Of a DNA stretch of 64,000 nt, positions 1 through 8,497 are shown piece by piece. This DNA comes from Acidobacteriota bacterium. Lineage in GTDB: Bacteria > Acidobacteriota > Terriglobia > Bryobacterales > Bryobacteraceae. How positions within the stretch are numbered: the first letter of the stretch is position 1; the number at the start of each line of letters is the position of its first letter. Where the stretch lies: positions 186,001 to 250,000 of the forward strand of contig JAFKEE010000034.1 in the NCBI GenBank assembly GCA_017307505.1. Reading direction: 5' to 3'. The position numbers were made by a program, and so were the translations under genes. The notes under the pieces are model-generated. The model was not told the DNA's origin and did not search any database. It saw only the letters and a list, made by a program, of their open reading frames with translations.

Positions 1-53
1 GGCACGGGCTCCACGCTGATCTGGCCCTGACCCGTGTAGACGGCGGCCATCAT
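1..53 (-). CDS. Zinc-type alcohol dehydrogenase-like protein, N-terminus only (cut by window edge)
   Basis: Only the first 17 codons lie in the window, reading leftward off the edge. The peptide begins MMAAVYTGQGQISVEPVP, which resembles the usual start of medium-chain dehydrogenase/reductase (zinc alcohol dehydrogenase, threonine dehydrogenase) proteins: a short first strand, then a statement of the substrate-binding GroES-like fold. It sits 25 nt downstream of the hpnG stop on the same strand, so it may be the last gene of the hopanoid operon. Two adjacent ATG codons (53 and 50) could serve as start; no clear ribosome-binding site precedes either. The family call rests on a very short stretch and the substrate cannot be guessed. 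Confidence 0.5.
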   Translation of the reverse strand, partial: MMAAVYTGQGQISVEPV

Positions 54-78
54 TGTGCCGTTGGGAGAACCGTTCGGT

Positions 79-795
79 TTAGAATCGGCAGTCGGCAAGG
101 AAATCCCCCAGATTCGTGGAAGCGCGGCGGCAGTGGGCGTCCAGGCGCACAAGCCCGGCAAAACTGGCTGGCCGCATTAGTGCGGCGGCCACAATGCGTC
201 CGCGCGAAAAACGACCATCCCGGTCGCGGTACAGGTTGAAATCGAGTGGCATCTCATCGCGCGCTGTGTCACTTACGACGCGGATGCAATAAAACGGAGT
301 TTCCGATCTTTCCGCCCGATCAGCGACGGCGGCGGCTTCCATCTCCACCACGGACGATCCTTCCGCCCATAGTGCGGCTTTCTCGGCGGCTGTCACCGCC
401 ACCCGGTCCACCGAAAGCAGGCGGCCCTGGGCGTGTGGAACATCAACATTTGTTGGATTGGATTCGAATTCGCGGCCCTGGTCCCTCGCCTCGACCGTCG
501 ACGCCACAAACACCTGGCAGGCATCCAGGGCGGGGTCCAAAGCTCCGCAGAATCCGGTACTTATGAAGGCGCGAGGCTCGCATTGCCGGGCGGCCACGTC
601 GGCTGCTTCGCCGGCCAGCCTGGGACCCGGGCCATTGGCCGAAAGGATCCACGACGCCCCGCCGATCTCGGCCCGGCGGGCAAACTGCACCGGCCAGTCG
701 AGTTCCGACACGGAGGACGCGTGCCGCAACAGCCCCTCAAACTCGCGGGCCTCCGCGGCAATCGCCACTATCGGGTTTCCGTCAACAGTAGCCAT
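79..795 (-). CDS. hpnG: HpnG-like nucleoside phosphorylase (adenosylhopane nucleosidase)
   Basis: A purine-nucleoside-phosphorylase/MTA-SAH-nucleosidase fold protein of 238 residues. It has the substrate-binding VEMEAAAVA segment and, further on, VSDTARDEMPLDFN, whose Asp is the usual general acid that protonates the departing purine. In hopanoid clusters HpnG removes adenine from adenosylhopane to give ribosylhopane, in the cytoplasm or at the inner face of the membrane. The context fits: hpnA directly upstream, shc and ispH before that. The ATG at 795 overlaps the hpnA stop (782-784), consistent with translational coupling; a TTG at 804 is the only further upstream option. A generic MTA/SAH nucleosidase is the alternative, but the neighbourhood favours HpnG. 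Confidence 0.82.
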   Translation of the reverse strand: MATVDGNPIVAIAAEAREFEGLLRHASSVSELDWPVQFARRAEIGGASWILSANGPGPRLAGEAADVAARQCEPRAFISTGFCGALDPALDACQVFVASTVEARDQGREFESNPTNVDVPHAQGRLLSVDRVAVTAAEKAALWAEGSSVVEMEAAAVADRAERSETPFYCIRVVSDTARDEMPLDFNLYRDRDGRFSRGRIVAAALMRPASFAGLVRLDAHCRRASTNLGDFLADCRF

Positions 796-1756
796 TTGCC
801 TCAAACCAGGTCACAGCCTTGCGCAATGCAAGATCAGCGCCAGAGGGACGGAAGCCCAACTCCCGCTCCGCCTTGGCGCAACTTACCCACATTCTCTTCC
901 GGGCCATCCGGACCGCGTCCAGAGGCACCCGCGGGGCTACCCCGCTGATATTCGCCCAGGCCGTTGAAAACGCGCCAGCTACCAGGGCCACCAGCCACGG
1001 GATTCTTGTCTTGGGTGCCGTCTTGCCGCTGATGGCGGCCAGCTTGCCCAGAATCTGCTCCAGCGTCAGGTTCTCGCTGCCGAGTATATACCGTTCGCCG
1101 GACTTTCCCCGTTCGCACGCCAGCCAGTGTCCTTCCGCCGTCTCCCGGGCGTCCACAATATTCAAACCGGTATCGACGAAAGCCGGAATCCGGCCGGCCA
1201 GGAAATCCACGATGGTCTGCCCGGTAGGGGTTGGTTTCACGTCGTGGTCGCCTACGGGTGCCGTAGGGTTCACAATCACCACCGGGAACCCTTCCTGGGC
1301 AAACCGCAGCGCCTCCTGCTCCGCCAGGAATTTCGACCGTTTATAGTGTCCGGTCATGTCTTCCAGGCTCACAGGCGTCGTCTCATTCCCCAGACCGCCC
1401 GGAACAAAGCCGATACACCCGACCGTGCTTGTATAGACCACCCGTTCGACGCCCGCCTTGCGGGCCGCGCCCAGCAGGTTCCTCGTCCCGGCGACGTTGG
1501 AGTCGTACATTTCCTGCGGATTCTTCACCCACAGCCGGTAGTCGGCGGCGACGTGGAACACCAGGCTGCAGCCGGCGACAGCCCTGCGCAGGGAATCAGC
1601 GTCGCGCAGGTCGCCGGGCACAATCTCGACGTCCAAACCGCGCAGATTCTCCGGTTTACGTGCCATGGCGCGGACGGGAATACCTCTCTCTACTAGCCCG
1701 TTTGCCACGTGCCAGCCGAGAAACCCCGAAGCGCCAGTCACTAACGCCGGCTTCAA
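782..1756 (-). CDS. hpnA: Hopanoid-associated sugar epimerase/dehydrogenase HpnA
   Basis: Extended short-chain dehydrogenase of 324 residues. The N-terminal Rossmann glycine motif G8-A-S-G11-F-L-G14 binds NAD(P), and the catalytic Tyr-Lys pair is Y138-K-R-S-K142, preceded by the TSTVG strand carrying Ser110/Thr111. HpnA proteins are a recognisable family next to squalene-hopene cyclase; they are thought to modify the sugar or polyol side chain of bacteriohopanepolyols, though the exact reaction is not settled. Start is TTG at 1756, the first start with a purine-rich stretch upstream. The gap to the shc stop is 82 nt and the gene overlaps hpnG, so it belongs to the same minus-strand unit. Confidence 0.88.
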   Translation of the reverse strand: MKPALVTGASGFLGWHVANGLVERGIPVRAMARKPENLRGLDVEIVPGDLRDADSLRRAVAGCSLVFHVAADYRLWVKNPQEMYDSNVAGTRNLLGAARKAGVERVVYTSTVGCIGFVPGGLGNETTPVSLEDMTGHYKRSKFLAEQEALRFAQEGFPVVIVNPTAPVGDHDVKPTPTGQTIVDFLAGRIPAFVDTGLNIVDARETAEGHWLACERGKSGERYILGSENLTLEQILGKLAAISGKTAPKTRIPWLVALVAGAFSTAWANISGVAPRVPLDAVRMARKRMWVSCAKAERELGFRPSGADLALRKAVTWFEANGYC

Positions 1757-1838
1757 ACTTTCGCCTCGCTAAGATCAGACCCCATTTGCTACCGCGACGC
1801 CTTCCTGGAGCCGCCGAACGTTCGCAACCCCGTCACCC

Positions 1839-3782
1839 TCATGGGTGCACGGCGCCTCGTCCGCCCTTTAGTTTCATATATTCCGCGAGCGCAAGCGCCG
1901 GGAAAGAATGCCGGTAGAGATGATAGGTGAGGTAGAAGACCCTCGGGAAACCAGTCCCCGTCGCCAGATTCTCATCCCACCCGCCATCCTGGCGCTGATT
2001 CCGGATCAGGAAATCGACGCCCAGATGAACACTCTCGCTGGTCGTATCTCCGCCCGCCAGCAGGCCGAGCACAGCCCAGGCCGTTTGCGAGGCCGTGCTC
2101 TCCGCCCCGACGAACGTGTTGCGGGCGTAGCTTTCACAGCTCTCACCCCAGCCGCCGTCCGCATTCTGGACGGAACGAAGCCATTCACCGGCGCGCAGCA
2201 CCTCTGCCTCGCGCTCGTCGAAGCCGGCGGCGCGCAGCCCGCGCAGAGCCAGAAACGTGCCGTAAATGTAATCCACGCCCCAACGGCCATACCAGCTGCC
2301 GTCGGGCTCCTGCGACTTGCGCAGATACTCCACACCCCGGCGCACCGCCGGGGAATCCTTGCTAACGCCCCACAAACAAAGCGCTTCCAGGACCCGGCCA
2401 GTGATATCCGGGCAAGTGGGGTCGAGCATCGCGTTGTGGTCCGCGAAGGGCACTTCGCTCAGGCTGTGCGTGTCGTTATCGACATCGAACGCCGCCCAGC
2501 CGCCATCCTTGCTCTGCATGGCCAGCAGCCAGTCGATGGCGCGATGCACAGCGGCATCGAACTCCGGTTGCCGATTGGACCGGGTATGCCACAGGCCCAG
2601 CAAAACCATCGCCGTATCATCAATATCGGGGTAAAACTCGTTGGCGAATTCGAAATACCAGCCGGATGGCTGGGTGTTCGGCCTCTTGACGCTCCAGTCG
2701 CCTTTCTGGCGAACTTCCTTCGTCAGCAGCCAATCGCCGCACAGCTTCATCCGGTCTTCCGGCGCGAAGCCGGCTTCCCCCAGCGCGTATGAGGCAATCG
2801 CCGTATCCCAGACTGGCGAGAAACAGGGTTGGAAGAAGAAACGTTCGCCATCGTCCACGAGCAGGGCGTCAAACTGCTTCTGCGCCTCCACCCGTTCCGG
2901 CGAATCCGCACCATACCCCAGCGAGTCCAGCGCCATGATGGCGTACTGCATGCTCGGATAGATGGCGGCAAGCCCCTCGGAGTGACGGAAACGTTCCAGA
3001 ATCCACTCTTTTGCCCGCTGGATGGCCTTGGCCCGCACGCCGCGCGGTCCACTGCGCTCCCACACCTTAATCAGTTTGTCCGCCATCAGGAACCCGTTCT
3101 TCCAGGAGAAGAACGAATCCGCCTGGTGGAAGGAGATATCCGCTCCGGGCTTGAAGAGTTCCTGAAGATCGAAGCCCTGCGGCACGGGACGAGGGTTGCC
3201 GAGCGTGTGCGCCTGGACGATGGACAGGGGCACCACAATCGCCCTGGTCCAGGAGGACATTTCGTACAGCAGATTGGCCGGCAGCAGCATGATCTCCGGC
3301 GGAACGCTGGGCACATGCTGGCGCGGGAACAATCCGAACAACGCCATGTTGATCTTGACGTAACTGTTGGCCGCCTGGATGCCGCCCAAGGCGAGGATCC
3401 GCTCCCGCAGCCGCACCATCCGGTCGTCGTCCACCGCCAGCCCGGACAGCTTCAAGGCGAAGTAGGCCTTCACACTGGCGCTGCAATCCGAGGGGCCCTG
3501 GGGATAGATGGCGAAACCGCCGTCGGCATTCTGGCGCGCCAGAATCGAAGCCACGGCCCGGTCCACCTTGGCACGATCCGGCGGTACCCATTGCCCGTCC
3601 CGCGGCGGATGCAACCAGAGCAGCAGCAGCAGCCAGTCCGACTCCAGTGTGGAGTCGGCCGTCAGGTCGCCCCACCAGTAGCCGGCCGGATTCTGTCGGG
3701 AAAGCAGGTAGTCAGAGGCGCTCCGCGCGGCTTTCGCCGTGGCGGTGAGTAGTGCGTCCTCCACCTGCAATCCTGGGCTCAT
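1839..3782 (-). CDS. shc: Squalene-hopene cyclase
   Basis: Cyclises squalene to hopene/diplopterol at the cytoplasmic face of the membrane. The 647-residue length is normal for bacterial enzymes. The protonating class II motif is seen at residues 386-391 (DIDDTA). Several QW repeats that tie the alpha-barrels together are visible, for example QNPAGYWWG near residue 30, QNADGGF near 84, QSKDGGWAAF, QEPDGSWYGRWG, QNADGGWGE and QRQDGGWDE near the C-terminus. The start codon overlaps the ispH stop in an ATGA arrangement (3779-3782), so the two genes should be translationally coupled. It is the defining gene of the operon; the enzymes that make squalene (hpnCDE or sqs) are not in this window. Confidence 0.97.
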   Translation of the reverse strand: MSPGLQVEDALLTATAKAARSASDYLLSRQNPAGYWWGDLTADSTLESDWLLLLLWLHPPRDGQWVPPDRAKVDRAVASILARQNADGGFAIYPQGPSDCSASVKAYFALKLSGLAVDDDRMVRLRERILALGGIQAANSYVKINMALFGLFPRQHVPSVPPEIMLLPANLLYEMSSWTRAIVVPLSIVQAHTLGNPRPVPQGFDLQELFKPGADISFHQADSFFSWKNGFLMADKLIKVWERSGPRGVRAKAIQRAKEWILERFRHSEGLAAIYPSMQYAIMALDSLGYGADSPERVEAQKQFDALLVDDGERFFFQPCFSPVWDTAIASYALGEAGFAPEDRMKLCGDWLLTKEVRQKGDWSVKRPNTQPSGWYFEFANEFYPDIDDTAMVLLGLWHTRSNRQPEFDAAVHRAIDWLLAMQSKDGGWAAFDVDNDTHSLSEVPFADHNAMLDPTCPDITGRVLEALCLWGVSKDSPAVRRGVEYLRKSQEPDGSWYGRWGVDYIYGTFLALRGLRAAGFDEREAEVLRAGEWLRSVQNADGGWGESCESYARNTFVGAESTASQTAWAVLGLLAGGDTTSESVHLGVDFLIRNQRQDGGWDENLATGTGFPRVFYLTYHLYRHSFPALALAEYMKLKGGRGAVHP

Positions 3783-4780
3783 ATGGAGGCCGGCGCCGCC
3801 GTGGAAGTGGAGATTGTGGTCAATCTGACCATGCCGCCCTGCAGCTCGTGCGGCAACTGGAAGCGGACATCCTCATCGACGATGTCCATCTCCTCCAGCG
3901 TGGCGAAACCGCGATCCATCAGGTACTGGATCAGGTCCTGCACCAGGTTCTCCGGCGCGGACGCGCCCGCTGTCACCGAAACCGTGTCGACACCCTGCAG
4001 CCATTCCTCCTTGAGGAACGACTTATCGTCGATCAGGTAGGCCGGAACACCGGACTTGCCGCAGACTTCCACCAGGCGTTTGGAGTTCGAACTGTTCTGC
4101 GAACCCACCACCAGCAGCAGCTGGCACAGCGGAGCCACGGCCTTCACCGCCATCTGGCGATTCTCGGTGGCGTAGCAGATGTCCTGGGACTTCGGTCCCT
4201 CCACCTTGGGGAACCGGCGCCGCAGAATCTCGATGATCCCGCGGGTCTCGTCCAGGCTGAGCGTGGTCTGGGTGAGGAAGCAAACCCGTTCGGGATTCGG
4301 GACCTCTACCGCCTCGGCGTCAGCCTCGGTCTGGATGATGAAGGTATTCTTCGGTGCTTCGCCGTAGGTGCCTTCGATCTCCTCGTGCTCCTTGTGGCCG
4401 ATGAGCAGAATGCTGTAGCCCTGGCGCGCAAACTTCACGGCTTCCAGATGGACCTTGGTCACCAGCGGACAGGTGGCGTCGATCACTTCCAGTTGACGTT
4501 CCTTCGCCTCGGTGCGAACCGCCGGCGACACGCCGTGCGCGCTGAAGATCAGCCGGTTACCGGCCGGCACCTCGTGGAGGTCGTCCACGAAAATCGCGCC
4601 CAGACCCTTCAGCTCTTCCACCACGTGGCGGTTATGCACGATCTCCTTGCGTACGTAGATCGGCGCTCCATACACGTCCAGGGCGATTTTCACGACATCG
4701 ATCGCTCGAACGACACCGGCGCAAAATCCCCGTGGACGCAGAAGGATAACCTTCTTCCCAGCGCTTCCGTTGTTCTGCAT
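3779..4780 (-). CDS. ispH: 4-hydroxy-3-methylbut-2-enyl diphosphate reductase IspH
   Basis: Last enzyme of the MEP pathway: reduces HMBPP to IPP and DMAPP with an oxygen-sensitive 4Fe-4S cluster. The three conserved cluster cysteines are visible at C20 (RGFCAGV), C104 (DATCPLV) and C202 (DICYATENR). The 333-residue length is typical of the longer IspH forms. It is the first gene of the isoprenoid/hopanoid operon and overlaps shc by 4 nt. An extended -10 promoter lies 16 nt upstream of the ATG, leaving a very short leader without an obvious ribosome-binding site. Coupling ispH directly to shc suggests that precursor supply and cyclisation are co-expressed. Confidence 0.97.
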   Translation of the reverse strand: MQNNGSAGKKVILLRPRGFCAGVVRAIDVVKIALDVYGAPIYVRKEIVHNRHVVEELKGLGAIFVDDLHEVPAGNRLIFSAHGVSPAVRTEAKERQLEVIDATCPLVTKVHLEAVKFARQGYSILLIGHKEHEEIEGTYGEAPKNTFIIQTEADAEAVEVPNPERVCFLTQTTLSLDETRGIIEILRRRFPKVEGPKSQDICYATENRQMAVKAVAPLCQLLLVVGSQNSSNSKRLVEVCGKSGVPAYLIDDKSFLKEEWLQGVDTVSVTAGASAPENLVQDLIQYLMDRGFATLEEMDIVDEDVRFQLPHELQGGMVRLTTISTSTAAPASI

Positions 4781-4796
4781 AAAAGAGACTTAGCCC

Positions 4797-4805
4797 ATTA
4801 TAGCA
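4797..4805 (-). promoter_or_regulatory. Extended -10 promoter of the ispH-shc-hpnA-hpnG operon
   Basis: Reading the minus strand, the sequence TGCTATAAT gives a perfect TATAAT with an upstream TGn extension, ending 16 nt before the ispH ATG. Predicted transcription start is near 4790, giving a leader of about 10 nt. No convincing -35 hexamer is present at the right distance, which is common for extended -10 promoters. Prediction from sequence only. Confidence 0.5.
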
Positions 4806-4904
4806 ACCCCTTGGGCGTACCCCGGTTGGCCGTCCGGCTATTTCGTCTCCTGTTTGCCTCTCGTTTGGATGGAGAGGGCCGCAACTATCCCGTCAGGCCT
4901 GTGT

Positions 4905-5861
4905 TCAACGTAGTTGCAGCTCAGTCACTTCAACTTTCCGGAACTCCACCGGACCGTGATCGCCCTGTAACATTAGGGGCCCCGGTTTGTCCTCGTCAGG
5001 GTCCATGCACATGGCCGTAGGTCCAACTACGTCTTTCCGGTCAATGATCTTCACCCCGTTCAGAACGACAGTCAGGTCGCGGCCGACAATGCGCGCGGTG
5101 AGCGTCTGCCACTCCCCGGGAGCCTTGCTCGCGTTCGTGCTGGGCGCGATCCGGCTGTAGAGTGCTCCGTTGCCGTGCCAGTCCGGCGCCTGTCCGAAGT
5201 TGTCGAAGATCTGGATCTCATAGCGGCCGCGCAGCGCCATGCCGCTGTTCGAGCCCTTCGCGTAGCGGTACTCGAGCTTGACCTCGAAGTTCAAGAACCG
5301 GGCTTCGCTTAACAGATCCGACGCTTTCTCCCTGTTCTTCAAAACGCCGTTCTCGACATACCAGCCCGGCTCCGCCGGCAGCAGTTGCCGCCAGCCCGCC
5401 AGGCTCTTCCCGTCGAACAGGGAAACCGTCCGGCCTGCCTTCCACCGGCCGTCGTCGTGTTCATTGATCACCGGCGCTCGCACGCCGGTCCAGGTCAGAA
5501 CCGGAGACGCTTTCCCGCCGACCTGCTCTTCGCGAGTCCCCTGCAGTTGCCCGCCCACGAGCTTCGCGCGGTAGACCTGCTTCACGATGGGGCTTTTGGA
5601 ATCGCGGCTGGAGGCATGGTTCTCGAAGGTGAAGCTCAGCTCCCCCTTCTCGATCTTCATGTCCTTCACCACGTCCACCTGTCCGCCGGGCGCGCCGACG
5701 AACGAGCCATGCGGCTTTCCCGTGCCGGCGCCCTGGACCTCCAGCCACCACATACGGCCGCGCGGCGTCTTGACTCGGATATTCCAACGGCCGTCGAAAT
5801 TCGAGTCCTGTGCGGAAAGTGACAGCATGGTGATGGCGAAAAGCAGGAAGCAGCGGGTCAT
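4905..5861 (-). CDS. Secreted DUF1080 (3-keto-disaccharide hydrolase-like) protein
   Basis: 318 residues with a cleavable signal peptide (residues 1-17, ending LSLSAQ). The C-terminal half is a DUF1080 domain starting at the typical VSLFDGKSLAGWRQL (about 147-160), a concanavalin-like beta-sandwich fold; some members hydrolyse 3-keto-glycosides produced by secreted or periplasmic oxidoreductases. The N-terminal 130 residues form a separate beta-rich segment (GRWNIRVKTPRGRMWWLEVQG) of the kind often seen before DUF1080 in this phylum. It lies 8 nt after the transglutaminase stop on the same strand, so it is probably co-transcribed. The substrate is unknown; expected location is periplasm or cell surface. 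Confidence 0.8.
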   Translation of the reverse strand: MTRCFLLFAITMLSLSAQDSNFDGRWNIRVKTPRGRMWWLEVQGAGTGKPHGSFVGAPGGQVDVVKDMKIEKGELSFTFENHASSRDSKSPIVKQVYRAKLVGGQLQGTREEQVGGKASPVLTWTGVRAPVINEHDDGRWKAGRTVSLFDGKSLAGWRQLLPAEPGWYVENGVLKNREKASDLLSEARFLNFEVKLEYRYAKGSNSGMALRGRYEIQIFDNFGQAPDWHGNGALYSRIAPSTNASKAPGEWQTLTARIVGRDLTVVLNGVKIIDRKDVVGPTAMCMDPDEDKPGPLMLQGDHGPVEFRKVEVTELQLR

Positions 5862-5869
5862 CGAACGAA

Positions 5870-8041
5870 TTATGGCAGATGTTCGATTCGCTCCAGCAGT
5901 GTGGCCAGGCGGGCCGCGTCGTCCTTGCGCCCGCCGAAGCGAAGCGCGTTATACACAACGGTGAATTCCCTGACGATCTCCGCCAGCCCTTCGCTGCGGA
6001 CGCTGCGCGCGAACTCAGACGGAGTCCACGCCGGCGGTTTCTCCACGCCCCGCCGTTTCAATTGTTTCAGCATCTCACGGTAAATCAGGGCGGCATCGTG
6101 CGAATCGGCCTCGCCGCGCAGCAGCCTCTTGCGGCCCACCCAGCGAATCCGCCACTCCTTCAGTCGCGGCCAGCAGATGGCCAGCATTACCAGGCATGCA
6201 ATGGCGATGAACCCTCCGGCATAGACGCGCGGATTGACAGCCGTAGCGCCTTGCCCAGCCCTGGAGAGCCTGCGCCAGAGCGGCGAGAACCAGTCGAGAC
6301 TCAACCGGTGCCGCGACTGCTCCATGCGCAGGGCCAGCGTCAACTGCCGGTCCAAATCGTAGCCCAGCACCCACTCCTGCCAGAACATCTCCACGGCGTC
6401 CGACCACAGCGCCAGCTGGTTCAGCGGGCCGCCCGCGGTCAGGTTCGGATCCGACGGCGTGGGGTCGTAGGTCATCCAGCCCTGTCCGGGAATGAAAGCC
6501 TCCACCCAGCTGTGCGCGTCGGAGGCCCGGATCACACTCCAGCCGCTGAGCGGGTTATAGCTGCCGCTCTGGAAGCCTGTCGCCACGCGCGAGGGCACCC
6601 ACACCGCGCGCAGCATCACGGCCATAGCCGAGGCGAAATACTCGCAATGCCCCTGGCGGCGCTCGAACAGGAAGGTCGCCAGCGGATCCTCTACTTCGTG
6701 CTCCAACGGAGTGAGCGAGTAGCGGAAGTTGTTCTTGAGGTACTGTTCAATGGCCCTCGCCCGCTCCGCATCATTCCTGGCCCCGGCCGTGATCTCCTGC
6801 GCCAGCGCCGTCACTCGCTTATCCAGCGGCGGCAGGCGCAGATGGAAATTGCGCTCGTTCTCGGGCAGGCGTTCCAGCGCTGCGTGGGCGGCCGCCGACA
6901 GGCGGGGCCCGGCGCCCGGCCGCCCTTGCAGAGGCTGCCAGCCAAAGGAGGCGTGAACGACATAGCGGAAGCCGTCCGGGTCGATGAACGGGACCCGGAA
7001 GCTGCCGTTCGGCATCTCCAGCACGAGCTTTGACGGGACGCGCAGGTACTCCGGCGTACCCGCCACAAAGATGGAATCGCCGCCGGTCGAATTCAGCACC
7101 ACTTCATACGTCACCCGCTTGTAGCTCTGCTGCAGGTGCTCGTCGTCGGCCAGTTTCAACAGCCCCATCTCGGGCCGCAGTTCGCGCCCGGGCGAACGGG
7201 AGTTGTACCACTTCCAGTTGTTGAACTCCGACAGGGCGCTGCCGCGCCATTTCAGGCTGGGCGGGTTGTAGCCGTCCTCAAACCGGACATGCATCACCAC
7301 CGTGCTCTGCCGGCGGATCTCCCCCACCTGGCCCAGCGTCACTTCGCTGGCGAAGCCCGAGACGCTTTGCCGGCCCGGCAGCAGCCGTTCCAGCGCCGCA
7401 CGGGCGGTGCGCGGCAGCACGAAGAACAGCGCCATAGTGACAAAGAGGATGCCCGTTGTCGTCAGGCCGGTGATCCAGCCCAGGCGCCGCCCGAACGAAC
7501 CGATGCCCAGGGTGACCAGCTTGCGGCCCTCGCGCGCCCTCAGGATCTCGGTGCTGGCGAAGGTAGCCACCGTACACAGCAGAAACAGCGTCAGAAAGAC
7601 GAAGAATGTGAGATTCGTGGAAAGGATAGAGGCGGCCAGCAGTTCCAGGAACGCGATGATCTTCAGGAAGAAGAAATCGCGCGGCCGGCTCGCCGTCAGA
7701 ACCTTGACAATCGCCACGAAGAACACCATGTGGACCGTGGCCCGCAGGAAGTCTCGGGAGATGTAGAGGTAGTCCAGCGGGTAGAAGCCGGTATAGAGCA
7801 GGGTGGCCGCGGTCACCCAACGCGAGGCCACGTTCACCTTCCACCAGCCCGCCACCAGGAAGATCCGCAGAACCAGCGCCATGCCGGCCAGCGCCGCACT
7901 GGGCGCGTCGACAGCGCCGCCGGTAAGACCCTGGCCCAGCAACAGGGCGCAGTATCCGCTCACCAGCATCCCCAGCAGGGAAGCCTCGAAAAAGCGCCGG
8001 ATCGCGCTCTCCTCGAACTCTACCGCCCGCCTCGCAGCCAT
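5870..8041 (-). CDS. TgpA-like membrane protein with periplasmic transglutaminase domain
   Basis: 723 residues. The N-terminal third has several hydrophobic segments (roughly 20-210), corresponding to the DUF3488/TgpA membrane part. A soluble stretch follows, then a transglutaminase-like cysteine protease core with an intact triad: C466 (RQGHCEYFAS), H510 (DAHSWVEAF) and D526 (MTYDPTPS). A last membrane segment lies near 605-625 and a C-terminal DUF4129 domain follows. Such proteins usually accompany a MoxR ATPase and a DUF58 protein; neither is next to it here. The start overlaps the upstream lipoprotein gene by 22 nt. Substrate unknown. Confidence 0.88.
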   Translation of the reverse strand: MAARRAVEFEESAIRRFFEASLLGMLVSGYCALLLGQGLTGGAVDAPSAALAGMALVLRIFLVAGWWKVNVASRWVTAATLLYTGFYPLDYLYISRDFLRATVHMVFFVAIVKVLTASRPRDFFFLKIIAFLELLAASILSTNLTFFVFLTLFLLCTVATFASTEILRAREGRKLVTLGIGSFGRRLGWITGLTTTGILFVTMALFFVLPRTARAALERLLPGRQSVSGFASEVTLGQVGEIRRQSTVVMHVRFEDGYNPPSLKWRGSALSEFNNWKWYNSRSPGRELRPEMGLLKLADDEHLQQSYKRVTYEVVLNSTGGDSIFVAGTPEYLRVPSKLVLEMPNGSFRVPFIDPDGFRYVVHASFGWQPLQGRPGAGPRLSAAAHAALERLPENERNFHLRLPPLDKRVTALAQEITAGARNDAERARAIEQYLKNNFRYSLTPLEHEVEDPLATFLFERRQGHCEYFASAMAVMLRAVWVPSRVATGFQSGSYNPLSGWSVIRASDAHSWVEAFIPGQGWMTYDPTPSDPNLTAGGPLNQLALWSDAVEMFWQEWVLGYDLDRQLTLALRMEQSRHRLSLDWFSPLWRRLSRAGQGATAVNPRVYAGGFIAIACLVMLAICWPRLKEWRIRWVGRKRLLRGEADSHDAALIYREMLKQLKRRGVEKPPAWTPSEFARSVRSEGLAEIVREFTVVYNALRFGGRKDDAARLATLLERIEHLP

Positions 8042-8442
8042 TCGTTCTCCACCAGTTTGGTGAACTCCAGCAGATTCGACATCGCCTCTGTCTCAGAGGA
8101 ACAGACGACAAACAGGTTGCTCTTGTGGAATGACGTGGACCGCTCTCCGCCCTGCCACTTCTGTCGAGCCTCGAACGCCGAAGCCTCCGTCGGCATGCCG
8201 AACACCTGCACCTGCACCATGCGGTCCAATTGCCGGTAGCTGGTCCTCACCCATTGCACCGGCTTGAGCGCCTGGACACTCGACGGAGCCCCGGCGAGAT
8301 CCGGTGTTTCCACCCCGGTCCGTTTCCAGTCCGCGCCCAGTTGAAGCGGAGGTACGGGAATCAGCGGTTTGTGCGGAAGACTCGTACAGGCGCCCAGGAC
8401 CAGCGCCGCCGCGCACAGCCACAGCCCCGCCATTACTCTCAT
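8020..8442 (-). CDS. Small putative lipoprotein, function unknown
   Basis: 140 residues. The first 19 form a lipoprotein signal peptide ending in the lipobox LGAC with C19 as the lipidated residue. The mature part is small, soluble and rich in charged residues (QWVRTSYRQLDRMVQVQVFG, then a segment with ARQKWQGGERST). I do not recognise a family. The last 22 nt overlap the start of the transglutaminase gene on the same strand, so the product may serve the same envelope function. Start is ATG at 8442; a TTG two codons upstream is possible. It is divergent from the isomerase-like gene, with a 55-nt gap that must hold both promoters. Confidence 0.7.
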   Translation of the reverse strand: MRVMAGLWLCAAALVLGACTSLPHKPLIPVPPLQLGADWKRTGVETPDLAGAPSSVQALKPVQWVRTSYRQLDRMVQVQVFGMPTEASAFEARQKWQGGERSTSFHKSNLFVVCSSETEAMSNLLEFTKLVENEWLRGGR

Positions 8443-8497
8443 GTCCAAACCATATCATTCCGCTTCTGTCCGCGTGCGACTGTGCTACAACCAGAAC

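Noticed and set aside
8369-8497. Upstream extension of the isomerase-like frame, including ATG 8441
   Set aside because: It overlaps the divergent lipoprotein gene and the extra residues look unlike the family N-terminus; GTG 8498 preferred.
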